DNA of 64,000 nt from CAVRCA01 sp963719345 (GTDB lineage Bacteria > Pseudomonadota > Alphaproteobacteria > Acetobacterales > Acetobacteraceae), in assembly GCA_963719345.1 (NCBI GenBank), contig CAVRCA010000003.1, positions 620,001-684,000 on the forward strand, written 5' to 3'. The position numbers and the translations under genes were made by a program. Shown here in pieces: positions 9,871 to 18,257 of this stretch. Position 1 is the stretch's first letter, and the number at the start of each line of letters is the position of its first letter. A model generated the notes under the pieces. It did no database searches and was not told where the DNA came from. It was given only the letters and a program-made list of their open reading frames with translations.

Positions 9871-10218
9871 TCAGGGCGAACCGGACAAGCCGGCCGCGAT
9901 GTTCTCGTTCACGCCGATCAGGAAATCGAAATCGGGCTGCTCGTGATCCATCTCACGCTGCACCGCCATGCCGACCGAGACCATCGACGCGCGCAGCTCC
10001 TGCGGTAGCGCGTTCGTGGGATCGCGCACCAGGTCGACCACCGCGCTCCAGAGGCGCCGGTTGTCGGCGATTGCGCGCACGCGCGGGATCGCGCCAGCGT
10101 TGCGGGCCGCGCGCAGCGCACCGGTGGCACGCCGGAACACGTCGGCCTCCTGTTCGCGCGGGCTGCGATGGCCCGACGAGACCTCGTAGGCGCGAGCCGC
10201 ACGAGACATGTCGTTCAT
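9871..10218 (-). CDS. flaF: Flagellar biosynthesis regulator FlaF
   Basis: 115 residues, with the FlaF pattern RAARAYEVSSGHRSPREQEADVFRRATGAL followed by a helical body (RLWSAVVDLVRDPTNALPQELRASMVSVG). In Caulobacter-type systems FlaF is needed for flagellin production or export and works opposite FlbT. The start overlaps the flbT stop, and the pair lies directly downstream of flagellin, as is usual. Length is normal. Confidence 0.88.
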   Translation of the reverse strand: MNDMSRAARAYEVSSGHRSPREQEADVFRRATGALRAARNAGAIPRVRAIADNRRLWSAVVDLVRDPTNALPQELRASMVSVGMAVQREMDHEQPDFDFLIGVNENIAAGLSGSP

Positions 10219-10658
10219 GACACTCTCTGCTCCTCATACGATGTGATCGGTCTGGTGGGCGGTGCGACGCGACCGAGCACGATGTCCTCGTGCCGCATGA
10301 TCCGGCGCGCAAGCTTCAGAGCCTGGTAGCAATCATCGGATTCGGCGCACGCCAGCGCCCGATCGAGGATCTCGCCAGCCAACGCGGACGTCGTGGCCGC
10401 CTTGAACGCAGCGACGAGCTGGCGCGCGGAGTCGAGCCCACGCGGCCGCTCCTCGTCCGAGCCGATATAGGCCAGTTGCAGCGCGAAATAGATCCGACGG
10501 GCCGGGCTGTCGGCCTGATCGGGTGCCATGATCTGTTTGCCGAACAGGAAGCGGGCCTTGGCGGTCAGCTCGATGCGCGATTTCGTGCGGAAGCGGATCG
10601 GGGCGCCGTTGACGATCATCATTTCGCCCGGGCGGAGTTCCAGAACCAGATTAGACAT
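10215..10658 (-). CDS. flbT: Flagellin mRNA regulator FlbT
   Basis: 147 residues. FlbT is an RNA-acting repressor that binds the flagellin leader in alphaproteobacteria and delays flagellin translation until the hook is built. The signature start MSNLVLELRPGEMMIVNGA and the segment RTKSRIELTAKARFLFGKQIM are clear. The frame continues upstream, but the ATG at 10658 behind GGAAGGGGCG gives the canonical N-terminus. It overlaps flaF by four bases and follows flagellin after 113 bases of structured spacer. Confidence 0.9.
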   Translation of the reverse strand: MSNLVLELRPGEMMIVNGAPIRFRTKSRIELTAKARFLFGKQIMAPDQADSPARRIYFALQLAYIGSDEERPRGLDSARQLVAAFKAATTSALAGEILDRALACAESDDCYQALKLARRIMRHEDIVLGRVAPPTRPITSYEEQRVS

Positions 10659-10717
10659 ACGCCCCTTCCTGAATGGCACCCGGTGCGGTGCGCCCGGCTG
10701 CGAACGTGCCGGCACAA

Positions 10718-10765
10718 GCCGGCACCGCGTCACGTGCCGGCCGCGGGTTCATCGCCCGCGGCCGG
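10718..10765 (-). terminator. Double hairpin after the flagellin gene
   Basis: Immediately after the flagellin stop, the minus strand reads a perfect 11-bp stem (arms 10737-10747 and 10755-10765, 7-base loop). This overlaps a second possible 8-bp stem (arms 10718-10725 and 10734-10741). The two share bases and are mutually exclusive. There is no T-run, so this may be a processing or stability hairpin separating abundant flagellin mRNA from flbT-flaF rather than a classic terminator. Confidence 0.5.
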
Positions 10766-10771
10766 AAGCAC

Positions 10772-11617
10772 TTACTTGAAGAGGCTCAGCAGCGACTGCG
10801 GCGCCTGGTTGGCGATCGAGAGCGACTGCGTGCCGAGCTGCTGACGGATCTGCAACGCTTGCAGCTGCGCCAACTCCTTGGCGAGATCGGCGTCGACGAG
10901 CGCACCGAGGCCGGAGTTCAGCGCATCGATCTTGTCGTTGTTGTAGCTGACCTGGCTGTCGACGTAGTTCGACGCCGAGCCGTAGGTGTTGAGCTGCGAG
11001 GTCACGTTGCTGAACTGGGTCAGGAACGTGCCGCCAGTGGTGATCAGCGCCTGCGCCGCCCCGGCCGTGATGCTCGACGAGATCGTCAGGGCGGCGTAGA
11101 GCGCCGAGCCGCTGAAGGTCCCGATGTTGTACGTCGAGCCGACCTCGTTGCGCACCACGTTGACCGCACCGAAGCCGGAGGCGCTCGAACCGATGTCGCC
11201 GATCAGCGTCTTGCCCATGTAGGCGGCGTCGCTGAGGTCGGTCTTCAGCTGGGCGCGCAGCGAGTTGTAGTTCGAGATGTCCTGGGTGCGCGAGTCGCCC
11301 ACCGTGTTGCCGTTGGCCAGGTTGACCAGCTGATCGCGCATCTGGGTCATCACGTTCGACACGTCGGTCAGGCCGGAGACCGTCGTGGACAGCAACCCCT
11401 TCACGCCGCCGAGCTGCTGGTTGGCGCTGGTCAGGGCGCCGACATCGGAGCGCACCCGCTGCGCGATCGCATAGGCGGCGCCGTCATCGGTGGCGTCGGC
11501 GACGCGATAGCCGGTCGAGATCTGCTTCTGGACGCCCGCGAGCTGGCTGTTGGTGGAGTTCAGCGACTGGAGCGCAATCATCGCGCCCATGTTGGTATTG
11601 ACGGAATTGAGGGACAT
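10772..11617 (-). CDS. fliC: Flagellin
   Basis: 281 residues, cysteine-free, with the conserved D0/D1 ends and a short variable centre. The N-terminus MSLNSVNTNMGAMIALQSLN, the heptad segment QKQISTGYRVADATDDGAAYAIAQ and the C-terminal ALVDADLAKELAQLQALQIRQQL are diagnostic. The C-terminus ends SLLSLFK. It is the filament subunit, exported through the flagellar pore. It is the only flagellin in the window. Downstream flbT/flaF and the nearby glycosyltransferase genes suggest post-transcriptional control and glycosylation. The 107-base leader has an AGGTAAG site before the ATG; no convincing sigma54 element was found in it. Confidence 0.95.
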   Translation of the reverse strand: MSLNSVNTNMGAMIALQSLNSTNSQLAGVQKQISTGYRVADATDDGAAYAIAQRVRSDVGALTSANQQLGGVKGLLSTTVSGLTDVSNVMTQMRDQLVNLANGNTVGDSRTQDISNYNSLRAQLKTDLSDAAYMGKTLIGDIGSSASGFGAVNVVRNEVGSTYNIGTFSGSALYAALTISSSITAGAAQALITTGGTFLTQFSNVTSQLNTYGSASNYVDSQVSYNNDKIDALNSGLGALVDADLAKELAQLQALQIRQQLGTQSLSIANQAPQSLLSLFK

Positions 11618-11724
11618 GGTTTCTTACCTATCTGTCCAAGAGTTTCGACTTTCCGCTTTTTTGGCGGCGCTGACCTCATCCTGGGGCGGAAAGATTGACG
11701 GAGCGTGAAAGGGCGGGAACCCGC

Positions 11725-12810
11725 TCAGCCCGTCGTCAGATATTTCGCCAGCGACAGGCCGTTCATTCCGGAAATCAGTTGGTAGGAGGCCTGCAACTGG
11801 GTCTGCACCAGCGTGATCTTGGACAGCGTGGCCGCCATATCGACGTCCTGGGCCGAGGAGACCTGGCCGGTCAGCGCCGTCGACGTGTCGGACAACTCGG
11901 TCTTCGTAGCCGCGAGCTGGGTCTGCGTGTTGCCCAGGGCGCCGGCGTCGTCGGCCATGGCGGAAATCGCCCCGCTCAGGCTAGTGCGCGTGTCCTGCAC
12001 CAAATCCTGGAAGCCGCCGGCGCTGGTCTGGCTGCCGCTGAGCGAGCCGACGGTCGCCAGCGCCCGCATCAGGTCGCGCATGTAGGAACCGGTGGTCGAA
12101 CTGCCGCTCGACGCCACGAACGTGTTGGCGCTGGCCAGCAGCCCGACTGTCGTGCGCTGGGACGGGCCGACCACGGCGGTGGCGAGCGGGATGGACGAAG
12201 CGGACTGCGACTGCTGGGAGGAGAACGGCGAGGTGCCCGGCGCATTCGACGACGCCACGCTCAGCGTCGCCGCGGTGACGGTGCTGGCGTTGGCGCCGAG
12301 ACCCGACACCGCCGTGTTGATCTGGGTATAGAAGCCGCTCGACAGGATCTGGTCCGAGTTCGGCACCGGCGGGTTGCCTGTGTCCTGGCCGGCGAAAACG
12401 TAGGCCCCGCTGCCGTCGCTGGTGTCGAGCAGCCCCGCGACTTGCTGCAATGCTTGCCGGGCCGATGCCGCCGTCGTGTCGACACTGCTGGAGTCGAGCC
12501 CGTTCAGGCTGTTGAGTTGCGCATAGAAATTCGAAGCGATGCTCTGGATCTGCGTCATCGCGGTTTGCGTGACCTGCATCCGCGTGGTCGCGGTGTCGAT
12601 GTTGTTCTGCCAGGTCTGCTGGTGCGCGATGACCGGGTTCAGGTCGAGCGAGACCTGCGCACCCGCCCCGAGCCCGGCGTAGGTGTCGGCGATGCGTCCG
12701 CTCGACGCCTGCTCGGTCAAGATGTTCAGCTGGTTCCGCACGCCGGCGCTGTCGCCGATCAGCCGCCCCAGCGCGCCATAGTCCGCAATGCTGCCGATCG
12801 TACCGCTCAT
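11725..12810 (-). CDS. flgL: Flagellar hook-associated protein 3 (FlgL)
   Basis: 361 residues of the flagellin/FlgL superfamily. The N-terminal helix (LGRLIGDSAGVRNQLNILTEQASSGRIADTYAGLG) and the C-terminal helix (DVDMAATLSKITLVQTQLQASYQLIS) pack as in flagellin. The Ser/Thr/Ala/Gly-rich middle is typical of an exported axial protein. The frame starts earlier, but the ATG at 12810 shares a base with the flgK stop (TGATG) and begins MSGTIGSIADYG, so it is preferred. FlgL joins FlgK to the filament. Confidence 0.9.
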   Translation of the reverse strand: MSGTIGSIADYGALGRLIGDSAGVRNQLNILTEQASSGRIADTYAGLGAGAQVSLDLNPVIAHQQTWQNNIDTATTRMQVTQTAMTQIQSIASNFYAQLNSLNGLDSSSVDTTAASARQALQQVAGLLDTSDGSGAYVFAGQDTGNPPVPNSDQILSSGFYTQINTAVSGLGANASTVTAATLSVASSNAPGTSPFSSQQSQSASSIPLATAVVGPSQRTTVGLLASANTFVASSGSSTTGSYMRDLMRALATVGSLSGSQTSAGGFQDLVQDTRTSLSGAISAMADDAGALGNTQTQLAATKTELSDTSTALTGQVSSAQDVDMAATLSKITLVQTQLQASYQLISGMNGLSLAKYLTTG

Positions 12811-14333
12811 CACTGCACCGAGTTCAGGAGTTGTGTCCACATCGCTTGCGCGGTGGTGATGATCCGGGCGTTGGCCCCATAGGCATTCTGCAACTGCACC
12901 ATCGTCGACATCTCGGTGTCGATGCTCACGCCGCTCTCCGACGAAAGCTTGTTCTGCAGGGTGCTCTGCATGGCCTGCTCGGTGCCGAGGTTGGTGGTCG
13001 CGTTGGCGCTGTCCTGCGACTGGGCGGCGACCATGGCGGTGGCAAACGCGCTCGGGGTGGTGGGAGCCGCGTAGGGCGCCGACAGGGTGCCGGTGGCGCC
13101 AAGCCCGATGGTATTGGCGGCCGGCTGCGCCACGCCGGCCTGCACGTCCGTACCGAGCGCATAGTCCAGCACCCGCGTGATCATGTCCGAGAACCCGGCG
13201 GGGCCGCCGGCGGGGTTTGGCGTGAACGCGCTGGCGCCGGCCGGACTGCCGGCAACCGCCTGCGTGCCGTCCCGCACCAAAGACGGGGTGGCCTGCACCG
13301 CGGGGTTGACCGTGATCGCCGCCGAAAAGCCCACATAGCCGGACTGCGCGGGGGAGCCGGTGCTGCTCGGCACCTGGCCTGACGGGTCGCTGAACAGCCG
13401 CAGCCCCTGTGCATCGAACCGGCTGGCGAGGTTCTGCGAAAACTCGTCGAGCTCCGCCTCGTACGTCGGCATGGTGGTGTCGCGCAGCGTGACGTTCGCG
13501 CCGAGCGAGCCGCCGGTGAGCTGCGCGGTCACGTCGGCGCCTCCCATCGTGATGCCCGGCAATCCGCCATCGGGATAGTAAGCGCTTGCCCCGGCCGTTG
13601 CGGCACTGGTGGAGAATGGATTGGCCTGTTGCGTCGGCAGACTGAGCCCCGAACTGGTGACCAGCAGAAGGTTGCCGTTCGCCTGCTGGAGGGTCTTCAC
13701 GCCGACGACCTGGGAGATGGTCTGCACAGCCGCATCGCGCTGGCTTTCAAGATCGGCCGTGCTCTGGCCGGCCGCCTTGAGGTTGATGATCTGCTGGTTG
13801 AGCGATCCGACGGTGCCGAGCGCCGTGTTGAGTGCGTCCACGTTCGACACGATCCCGTCCTGCGCCGCTTGGCGCTGGGTGGAATAGGCGTCGCTCAGCG
13901 CGTTGATGCCGCTCGCAAGGGTGCCCGCCGCGGTCACCACGGCTTGCTGCTGCGTCGGGTCCTCGGGGGCACTCGACAGGCTGGTGAACGCATCCTGCAG
14001 CTTGCCGAGCAGGCTCGGGAGATCGCTGCCCTGCCCCGGCGTGCCCTGCGCGGCGTCGATCGCCTGCAGCGCTGCCTGCCGGGTCTGCAGGCCCGAGACC
14101 GCGGCGTTCTGATCCCACACGCCCTGTTGCAGCACGGTGTCGACGTCGCGCTGCGCGGGGCCGGACCGCACGCCCATGCCGGTGCCGTCCGCGCTCACGC
14201 TGGTCTGAGTCGAGACCTCGCGCACGTAGCCCGGCGTCGACGCGTTGGCGACGTTCTGCGACACCAGCGCGAGCTGCCGGTTGATGTTCGCCAGGCTGCC
14301 GGAAGCGATCGACAGCGATGCATCAATACTCAT
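12810..14333 (-). CDS. flgK: Flagellar hook-associated protein 1 (FlgK)
   Basis: 507 residues. The N-terminal rod-type motif LALVSQNVANASTPGYVRE and the C-terminal Flg_bbr-like helix (SIDTEMSTMVQLQNAYGANARIITTAQAMWTQLLNSVQ) bracket a Gly/Ala/Thr-rich middle. FlgK is the first hook-filament junction protein. It lies 77 bases downstream of flgE and is coupled to flgL by TGATG. Length is slightly short for FlgK but within the normal range. Confidence 0.93.
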   Translation of the reverse strand: MSIDASLSIASGSLANINRQLALVSQNVANASTPGYVREVSTQTSVSADGTGMGVRSGPAQRDVDTVLQQGVWDQNAAVSGLQTRQAALQAIDAAQGTPGQGSDLPSLLGKLQDAFTSLSSAPEDPTQQQAVVTAAGTLASGINALSDAYSTQRQAAQDGIVSNVDALNTALGTVGSLNQQIINLKAAGQSTADLESQRDAAVQTISQVVGVKTLQQANGNLLLVTSSGLSLPTQQANPFSTSAATAGASAYYPDGGLPGITMGGADVTAQLTGGSLGANVTLRDTTMPTYEAELDEFSQNLASRFDAQGLRLFSDPSGQVPSSTGSPAQSGYVGFSAAITVNPAVQATPSLVRDGTQAVAGSPAGASAFTPNPAGGPAGFSDMITRVLDYALGTDVQAGVAQPAANTIGLGATGTLSAPYAAPTTPSAFATAMVAAQSQDSANATTNLGTEQAMQSTLQNKLSSESGVSIDTEMSTMVQLQNAYGANARIITTAQAMWTQLLNSVQ

Positions 14334-14410
14334 GGGACATGACCCAGTCTAGAGCATGATCCGCGCGACCGTGCTCCAACTTCCTTAATGACAAGTAATC
14401 GGCGACGTCT

Positions 14411-15718
14411 TTAACGCTTCATGTCGATCGTTTGCTGCAACATGTCGTCGGCGGTGGTCACCATCTTGGTATTTGCCGAATAAGCGCGTTGCGCGACGAT
14501 GAGCTTGCTGAACTCGCTGGCGATGTCGACGTTCGAGCTTTCCACCGAACCGGTGACCAGATTGCCGGCGCCGTTCGTGCCGGCATCGTCGGCCAGCGGG
14601 GTACCGGATGCGGTATCCGCGGTGAACGCCTGGCCGTCCTGCCGTTGCAGCGCGTCCGGATTGCTGAACGTCACCACCGGTACTCGGGCGATTACCCGCG
14701 ATTGGCCGTTGTCGTAGTTGACCGAGATGTCGCCGGTCGAGCTGGTCGAGACGCTGCTGAAGCTGCCGGGCGGCACGCCGTTCTGCGTCAGTCCGCGCAG
14801 CGAGTAGGTGGTACCCGAATACTGGGTCAGACCCGACGCCTGACCGTAGGTCCCGAGATTGAGCGAGATCGTCTGGGGTCCCGAGCCGAAATTGGCGGTG
14901 AACGTCATGGTCGCCGCGCCGCCCGCCGAATAGCCGGAGCTGGTCACCGTGCCCGACGTGTTCTTGACCGCGCCCACGGTTCCTTCCGGCACATTGTTGC
15001 CGCTGGCCGCCCCGAACATCACCTCCGCCCCGCCGAGCGCCGCGTTCGACGTGTCGTCGGGCGCGTTCACCGCGACGGTCCAGTCATTCGCCGAGTTCTG
15101 CGTCCAGTTCAGCGATACCTCGTGCGCGGTGCCGAGCGCGTCGTAGACCTGGATCTGCGACGAGATCGGGGTGTTGGCCGCCGGCGTTGCCGGAAGGTTG
15201 GCGGACAAGGTCATTTGCGTGCTGGCGACCGGATTGAACGACGTCTGGCTCACCTGGATCGGCGTCATCGAGTTGCGGTTCACGGCGCCGGTGTTCTGGT
15301 CCACCGACCAGCCGTTCAGGTAGTTGCCGGCGCTGTTCACGAGATAGCCGTTGTTGTTCATCGTGAAGTCGCCCGCCCGGGAGTAGTATTGGTCTGAACT
15401 GAAGGTGGGCTGGCCGTTGACCTCGCCATCCTGCTGGCTCACCGGAAAGAAGCCCTGGCCGGCGATCGCCAGACCCAGTGGATTGTCGGTCTGCGTGACG
15501 GTGCCCTGGACATTGTTGACGTAATCCGGCCGAGCGACGACCGCGCCCGAGTCGTTGAGGGTCGCCGTGCTCGTGGTCAGGTAATCGATGAAGCTCGTGT
15601 CGGTACGTTTGAAACCGACCGTCTGGCTGTTGGCGACGTTGTCGCTGATGTTGCTGAACGCACTGGACTGCGCGGACAGGCCGCTGATCGCGGTACTCAT
15701 GGCGCCGAACAGGGACAT
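14411..15718 (-). CDS. flgE: Flagellar hook protein FlgE
   Basis: 435 residues. The N-terminus MSLFGAMSTAISGLSAQS with ISDNVANSQTVGFKR is the rod/hook motif, and the C-terminus SNVDIASEFSKLIVAQRAYSANTKMVTTADDML is the Flg_bbr helix. The frame extends about 90 codons upstream, but the ATG at 15718 follows AGGAGA at good spacing, 21 bases after the predicted sigma54 start. FlgE polymerises into the hook under FliK length control and FlgD capping; both of those genes are divergently transcribed next door. Confidence 0.95.
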   Translation of the reverse strand: MSLFGAMSTAISGLSAQSSAFSNISDNVANSQTVGFKRTDTSFIDYLTTSTATLNDSGAVVARPDYVNNVQGTVTQTDNPLGLAIAGQGFFPVSQQDGEVNGQPTFSSDQYYSRAGDFTMNNNGYLVNSAGNYLNGWSVDQNTGAVNRNSMTPIQVSQTSFNPVASTQMTLSANLPATPAANTPISSQIQVYDALGTAHEVSLNWTQNSANDWTVAVNAPDDTSNAALGGAEVMFGAASGNNVPEGTVGAVKNTSGTVTSSGYSAGGAATMTFTANFGSGPQTISLNLGTYGQASGLTQYSGTTYSLRGLTQNGVPPGSFSSVSTSSTGDISVNYDNGQSRVIARVPVVTFSNPDALQRQDGQAFTADTASGTPLADDAGTNGAGNLVTGSVESSNVDIASEFSKLIVAQRAYSANTKMVTTADDMLQQTIDMKR

Positions 15719-15748
15719 CGGTCTCTCCTGTGGATTTGCCGGCAGCAA

Positions 15749-15764
15749 GGCATGAACCATGCCA
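15749..15764 (-). promoter_or_regulatory. Sigma54 promoter for flgE
   Basis: The minus strand reads TGGCATGGTTCATGCC. The invariant GG and GC are ten bases apart, and the -24 box matches TGGCACG in six of seven positions. A start near 15739 would leave about a 20-base leader carrying AGGAGA before the flgE ATG. Confidence 0.7.
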
Positions 15765-15813
15765 AGGCCGCGCGCGTCGGCAAGACGGCGCTGGCGCGCA
15801 CGAACGGTGGGAC

Positions 15814-15846
15814 AGTGCCGCCGGGCGGCATTTCCCGCCCGGCACT
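15814..15846 (+). promoter_or_regulatory. Central inverted repeat, candidate FlbD enhancer
   Basis: An imperfect inverted repeat, arms AGTGCCGCCGGGCGG (15814-15828) and CCCGCCCGGCACT (15834-15846), sits midway between the two divergent sigma54 promoters. It lies roughly 92 bases from the predicted flgE start and 104 from the fliK start. That is the usual distance for a bacterial enhancer-binding-protein site. Binding by FlbD is inferred. Confidence 0.45.
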
Positions 15847-15907
15847 TCCTGCCCGGTCGGAGGCTCGATCGGAGCACGCCCGACCTGCCCAACGGTAGGC
15901 TGCCGCG

Positions 15908-15923
15908 TGGCCCATGACTTGCA
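15908..15923 (+). promoter_or_regulatory. Sigma54 promoter for fliK-flgD
   Basis: The plus strand reads TGGCCCATGACTTGCA, with GG and GC ten bases apart and a perfect TTGCA -12 box. The predicted start near 15934 is about 19 bases upstream of the fliK ATG, with a GAGGGA ribosome site between. Confidence 0.75.
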
Positions 15924-15952
15924 GACGAGCCCCGGGGCCGAGGGATAGCGAG

Positions 15953-17362
15953 ATGCTTGCAACGTTGCCGATCAGCGCCGCGCCGCCGCCGCAACCACCC
16001 GGGACCGCGTCGGCCACCGCGATTCCGGGTGCAGCCGCGACGCCGCTCGCCGCGTCGGCGATTTCAGGCGAGGGGGCCGTCGGGCTCGGCTTCCAGCAGC
16101 AACTAGCGGCCGTCCTGGCACAAGCTTCCGGTGGTGCGGCCGACCCGTCATCCAAGATGACGACGCGGCAGAGTGCCGGGGCCACGCCGGGCAGAAATGC
16201 CATTGCGCAGAAAGCGTCGCCCGCGCCGACCGGCGAGCTGCCCGATACTGCCGATGCGAGCGCCGCACAGTCGCCTCAATTACAGGTGCAACCGCAGCCT
16301 GCCGGCGCCAATCTTCCGGTGCTGCCCGATGGCCTGGACGACGCGCCGGACAAGGCGACGGTCGTTACGGGACCACGCGCGCGCTCCGCCGAGAAGGGCA
16401 GCCCGGCGACGATCAGGACGAAAGCGAACCGGGGTGCCGCGCCGTCCCCCGAGGTCGGGCAAGCGAGCGGCCCGACGGTGGCGCCGCAGGCGGATTTGTC
16501 CGGTGTCTTGGGCGGCATGACTGCTTCCGGCACGGTGGCCGCTTCCGGTGTCGCCATCGCGGTCCAGCGTTCTCGCCCGGACCAGGGTCTTTCCCGGACC
16601 GGCGTGACGCTCCGCGCCGAAGCGCCACAGGCGGGCGCACGGGATCACCTCGACAAGTCCGCTTCGGACAGCGCCTCGAACGCGACGCAAGCCACGGTGA
16701 ACCCGAACACACCGGCTCCTGCGTCCGGCATCCCGGCGGCAGCCGACGCCGCGCAGACCGGCTCGCCGCAGCCCCCGCAGCCGGCCCATTTCCAAGCGGC
16801 CGCCACGCTCGCACTCGGGGCGCCGCTTGCAGCCGAGGCGCCGCGGAGCGCCGTGGCCGCGCCGCCCGCGGTCGCCGAGTCCTCCCCCGCCACGCCCGCC
16901 TCTGCGTCGCCGGCGGAGCAGCTCGCCGCGCCGATGGTGGCGCTTTCGCAGGGGCCGGCCGGCCGCCAGAGCGTCACGGTGCGGCTCGATCCGGCAGCAC
17001 TCGGCTCCGTGCAGGTGCGGATCGACCGCACGAAGGACGGCACCGCCACCGTCGCCGTCACGGTCGAGCGACCGGAGACCCTGGCTCTCCTGTTGCGGGA
17101 CCAACCGCAGCTGCATCGCGCGCTCGATCAGGCCGGTCTGCCGGCCGACGGCCGCACCGTCGCATTCCACATGTCCGGTGCCTCAGGGTCGGAGCCGGGC
17201 ACTTTCACCGACGACAGGCAGGGCGCTCAGACCCAGTCACAGTCCGGCGGTGGGGCAGCCGGAGCCCGGCGCGGCGGCCGGTCGGACGACGACGTGACGC
17301 CGGCCGCCGCATCAGCCTCGCCGGTGCGCTGGCAGCGCGCCGGTCTCGACATCACGGCTTGA
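15953..17362 (+). CDS. fliK: Flagellar hook-length control protein FliK
   Basis: 469 residues. The first about 340 are low-complexity Ala/Pro/Gly/Ser sequence, as in secreted ruler proteins. The C-terminal Flg_hook domain (residues about 340-420) has VTVRLDPAALGSVQVRIDR and a leucine-rich helix LALLLRDQPQLHRALDQAGL. FliK measures hook length and switches export specificity through FlhB. The ATG at 15953 follows GAGGGA and the sigma54 promoter; the upstream open frame is rejected. flgD follows after 13 bases. Confidence 0.88.
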   Translation: MLATLPISAAPPPQPPGTASATAIPGAAATPLAASAISGEGAVGLGFQQQLAAVLAQASGGAADPSSKMTTRQSAGATPGRNAIAQKASPAPTGELPDTADASAAQSPQLQVQPQPAGANLPVLPDGLDDAPDKATVVTGPRARSAEKGSPATIRTKANRGAAPSPEVGQASGPTVAPQADLSGVLGGMTASGTVAASGVAIAVQRSRPDQGLSRTGVTLRAEAPQAGARDHLDKSASDSASNATQATVNPNTPAPASGIPAAADAAQTGSPQPPQPAHFQAAATLALGAPLAAEAPRSAVAAPPAVAESSPATPASASPAEQLAAPMVALSQGPAGRQSVTVRLDPAALGSVQVRIDRTKDGTATVAVTVERPETLALLLRDQPQLHRALDQAGLPADGRTVAFHMSGASGSEPGTFTDDRQGAQTQSQSGGGAAGARRGGRSDDDVTPAAASASPVRWQRAGLDITA

Positions 17363-17375
17363 GGAGTTCCACCCA

Positions 17376-18122
17376 ATGAGCCTCGCTTCCGTCACTTCCC
17401 AGCAGAACAGCGCCGTGGCCGCCGCCAACGCCGCAGCATCGGGAACCTCGATATCGACCGCCGCATCGACGTCCACGACGTCGAGTGCTTCGACCACCGG
17501 GACGAACGACCCGAACAACCCGCTCGGCTCGCTGTCCGGCAACTTCAGCGACTTTCTCAACCTGCTGATGACGCAGCTGCAGAACCAGGACCCGACCAGT
17601 CCGCTGGACACCAACACGTTCACCACCCAGCTCGTGCAGTTCGCCAGCGTCGAGCAGCAGATCAACACCAACACCAGCCTGACGCAGCTCATCCAGCTCA
17701 CTCAGGGAACCGAGCTGACACAAGCCTCGTCGATGGTCGGCAAGCAGGTGTCCGTGCAGTCGGATCACATCCCGCTGCAGAACGGCAGCGGCACGGTCAC
17801 GTTCACCTCGCCGGCGACCGAACCCGCCGCCATCGCGATCTACAACGACACCGGCACGAAGATCCGCGACGCCTCGCTGACGGCCACGAAGGGGCAGAAC
17901 AGCTGGACCTGGGACGGCACCGACAACAACGGCAACTCGGTGGCGGACGGCTCCTACCGGATCGCGGTGATCGGGGTCGGCGCCGACGGCACCACCGCGG
18001 CCCTGCCGTTCCAGGTAGTCGGCACCGCGACCGGGGTGCAGAAGTCGGGCAACGCCGTCGACCTCGAGATCGGCGCTCTGAACACCGATTTCAGCACGAT
18101 CCAGTCGGTCGCCAACCAGTAG
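17376..18122 (+). CDS. flgD: Flagellar hook capping protein FlgD
   Basis: 248 residues. The N-terminus is Ser/Thr/Ala-rich. The FlgD core follows: FSDFLNLLMTQLQNQDPTSPLDTNTF and TTQLVQFASVEQQINTN. The C-terminal FlgD Ig/Tudor region contains NSWTWDGTDNNGNSVADGSYRIAV. FlgD caps the growing hook and is needed for FlgE assembly. A GAGGAG site precedes the ATG, and it shares the sigma54 transcript with fliK. Confidence 0.94.
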   Translation: MSLASVTSQQNSAVAAANAAASGTSISTAASTSTTSSASTTGTNDPNNPLGSLSGNFSDFLNLLMTQLQNQDPTSPLDTNTFTTQLVQFASVEQQINTNTSLTQLIQLTQGTELTQASSMVGKQVSVQSDHIPLQNGSGTVTFTSPATEPAAIAIYNDTGTKIRDASLTATKGQNSWTWDGTDNNGNSVADGSYRIAVIGVGADGTTAALPFQVVGTATGVQKSGNAVDLEIGALNTDFSTIQSVANQ

Positions 18123-18257
18123 GGGCGAAACGTCAGCAGGCCGGAATTAACGCGGCAGTAAGTCTGCTCGCGGCAACGTGTCCGCACGACAGGACGTCGT
18201 GCCAAGGACCCGGCCACGCATGCAGGACAGAGCCCCGCACCAACGAGAGTCCGGCCC

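Noticed and set aside
11618..11724. A sigma54 or sigma28 promoter for flagellin
   Set aside because: No GG-N10-GC with acceptable flanks and no clear sigma28 motif could be found.
18205..18220. A sigma54 promoter for fliF
   Set aside because: GG and GC are correctly spaced, but the -24 and -12 boxes match poorly elsewhere, so it is not listed as a feature.
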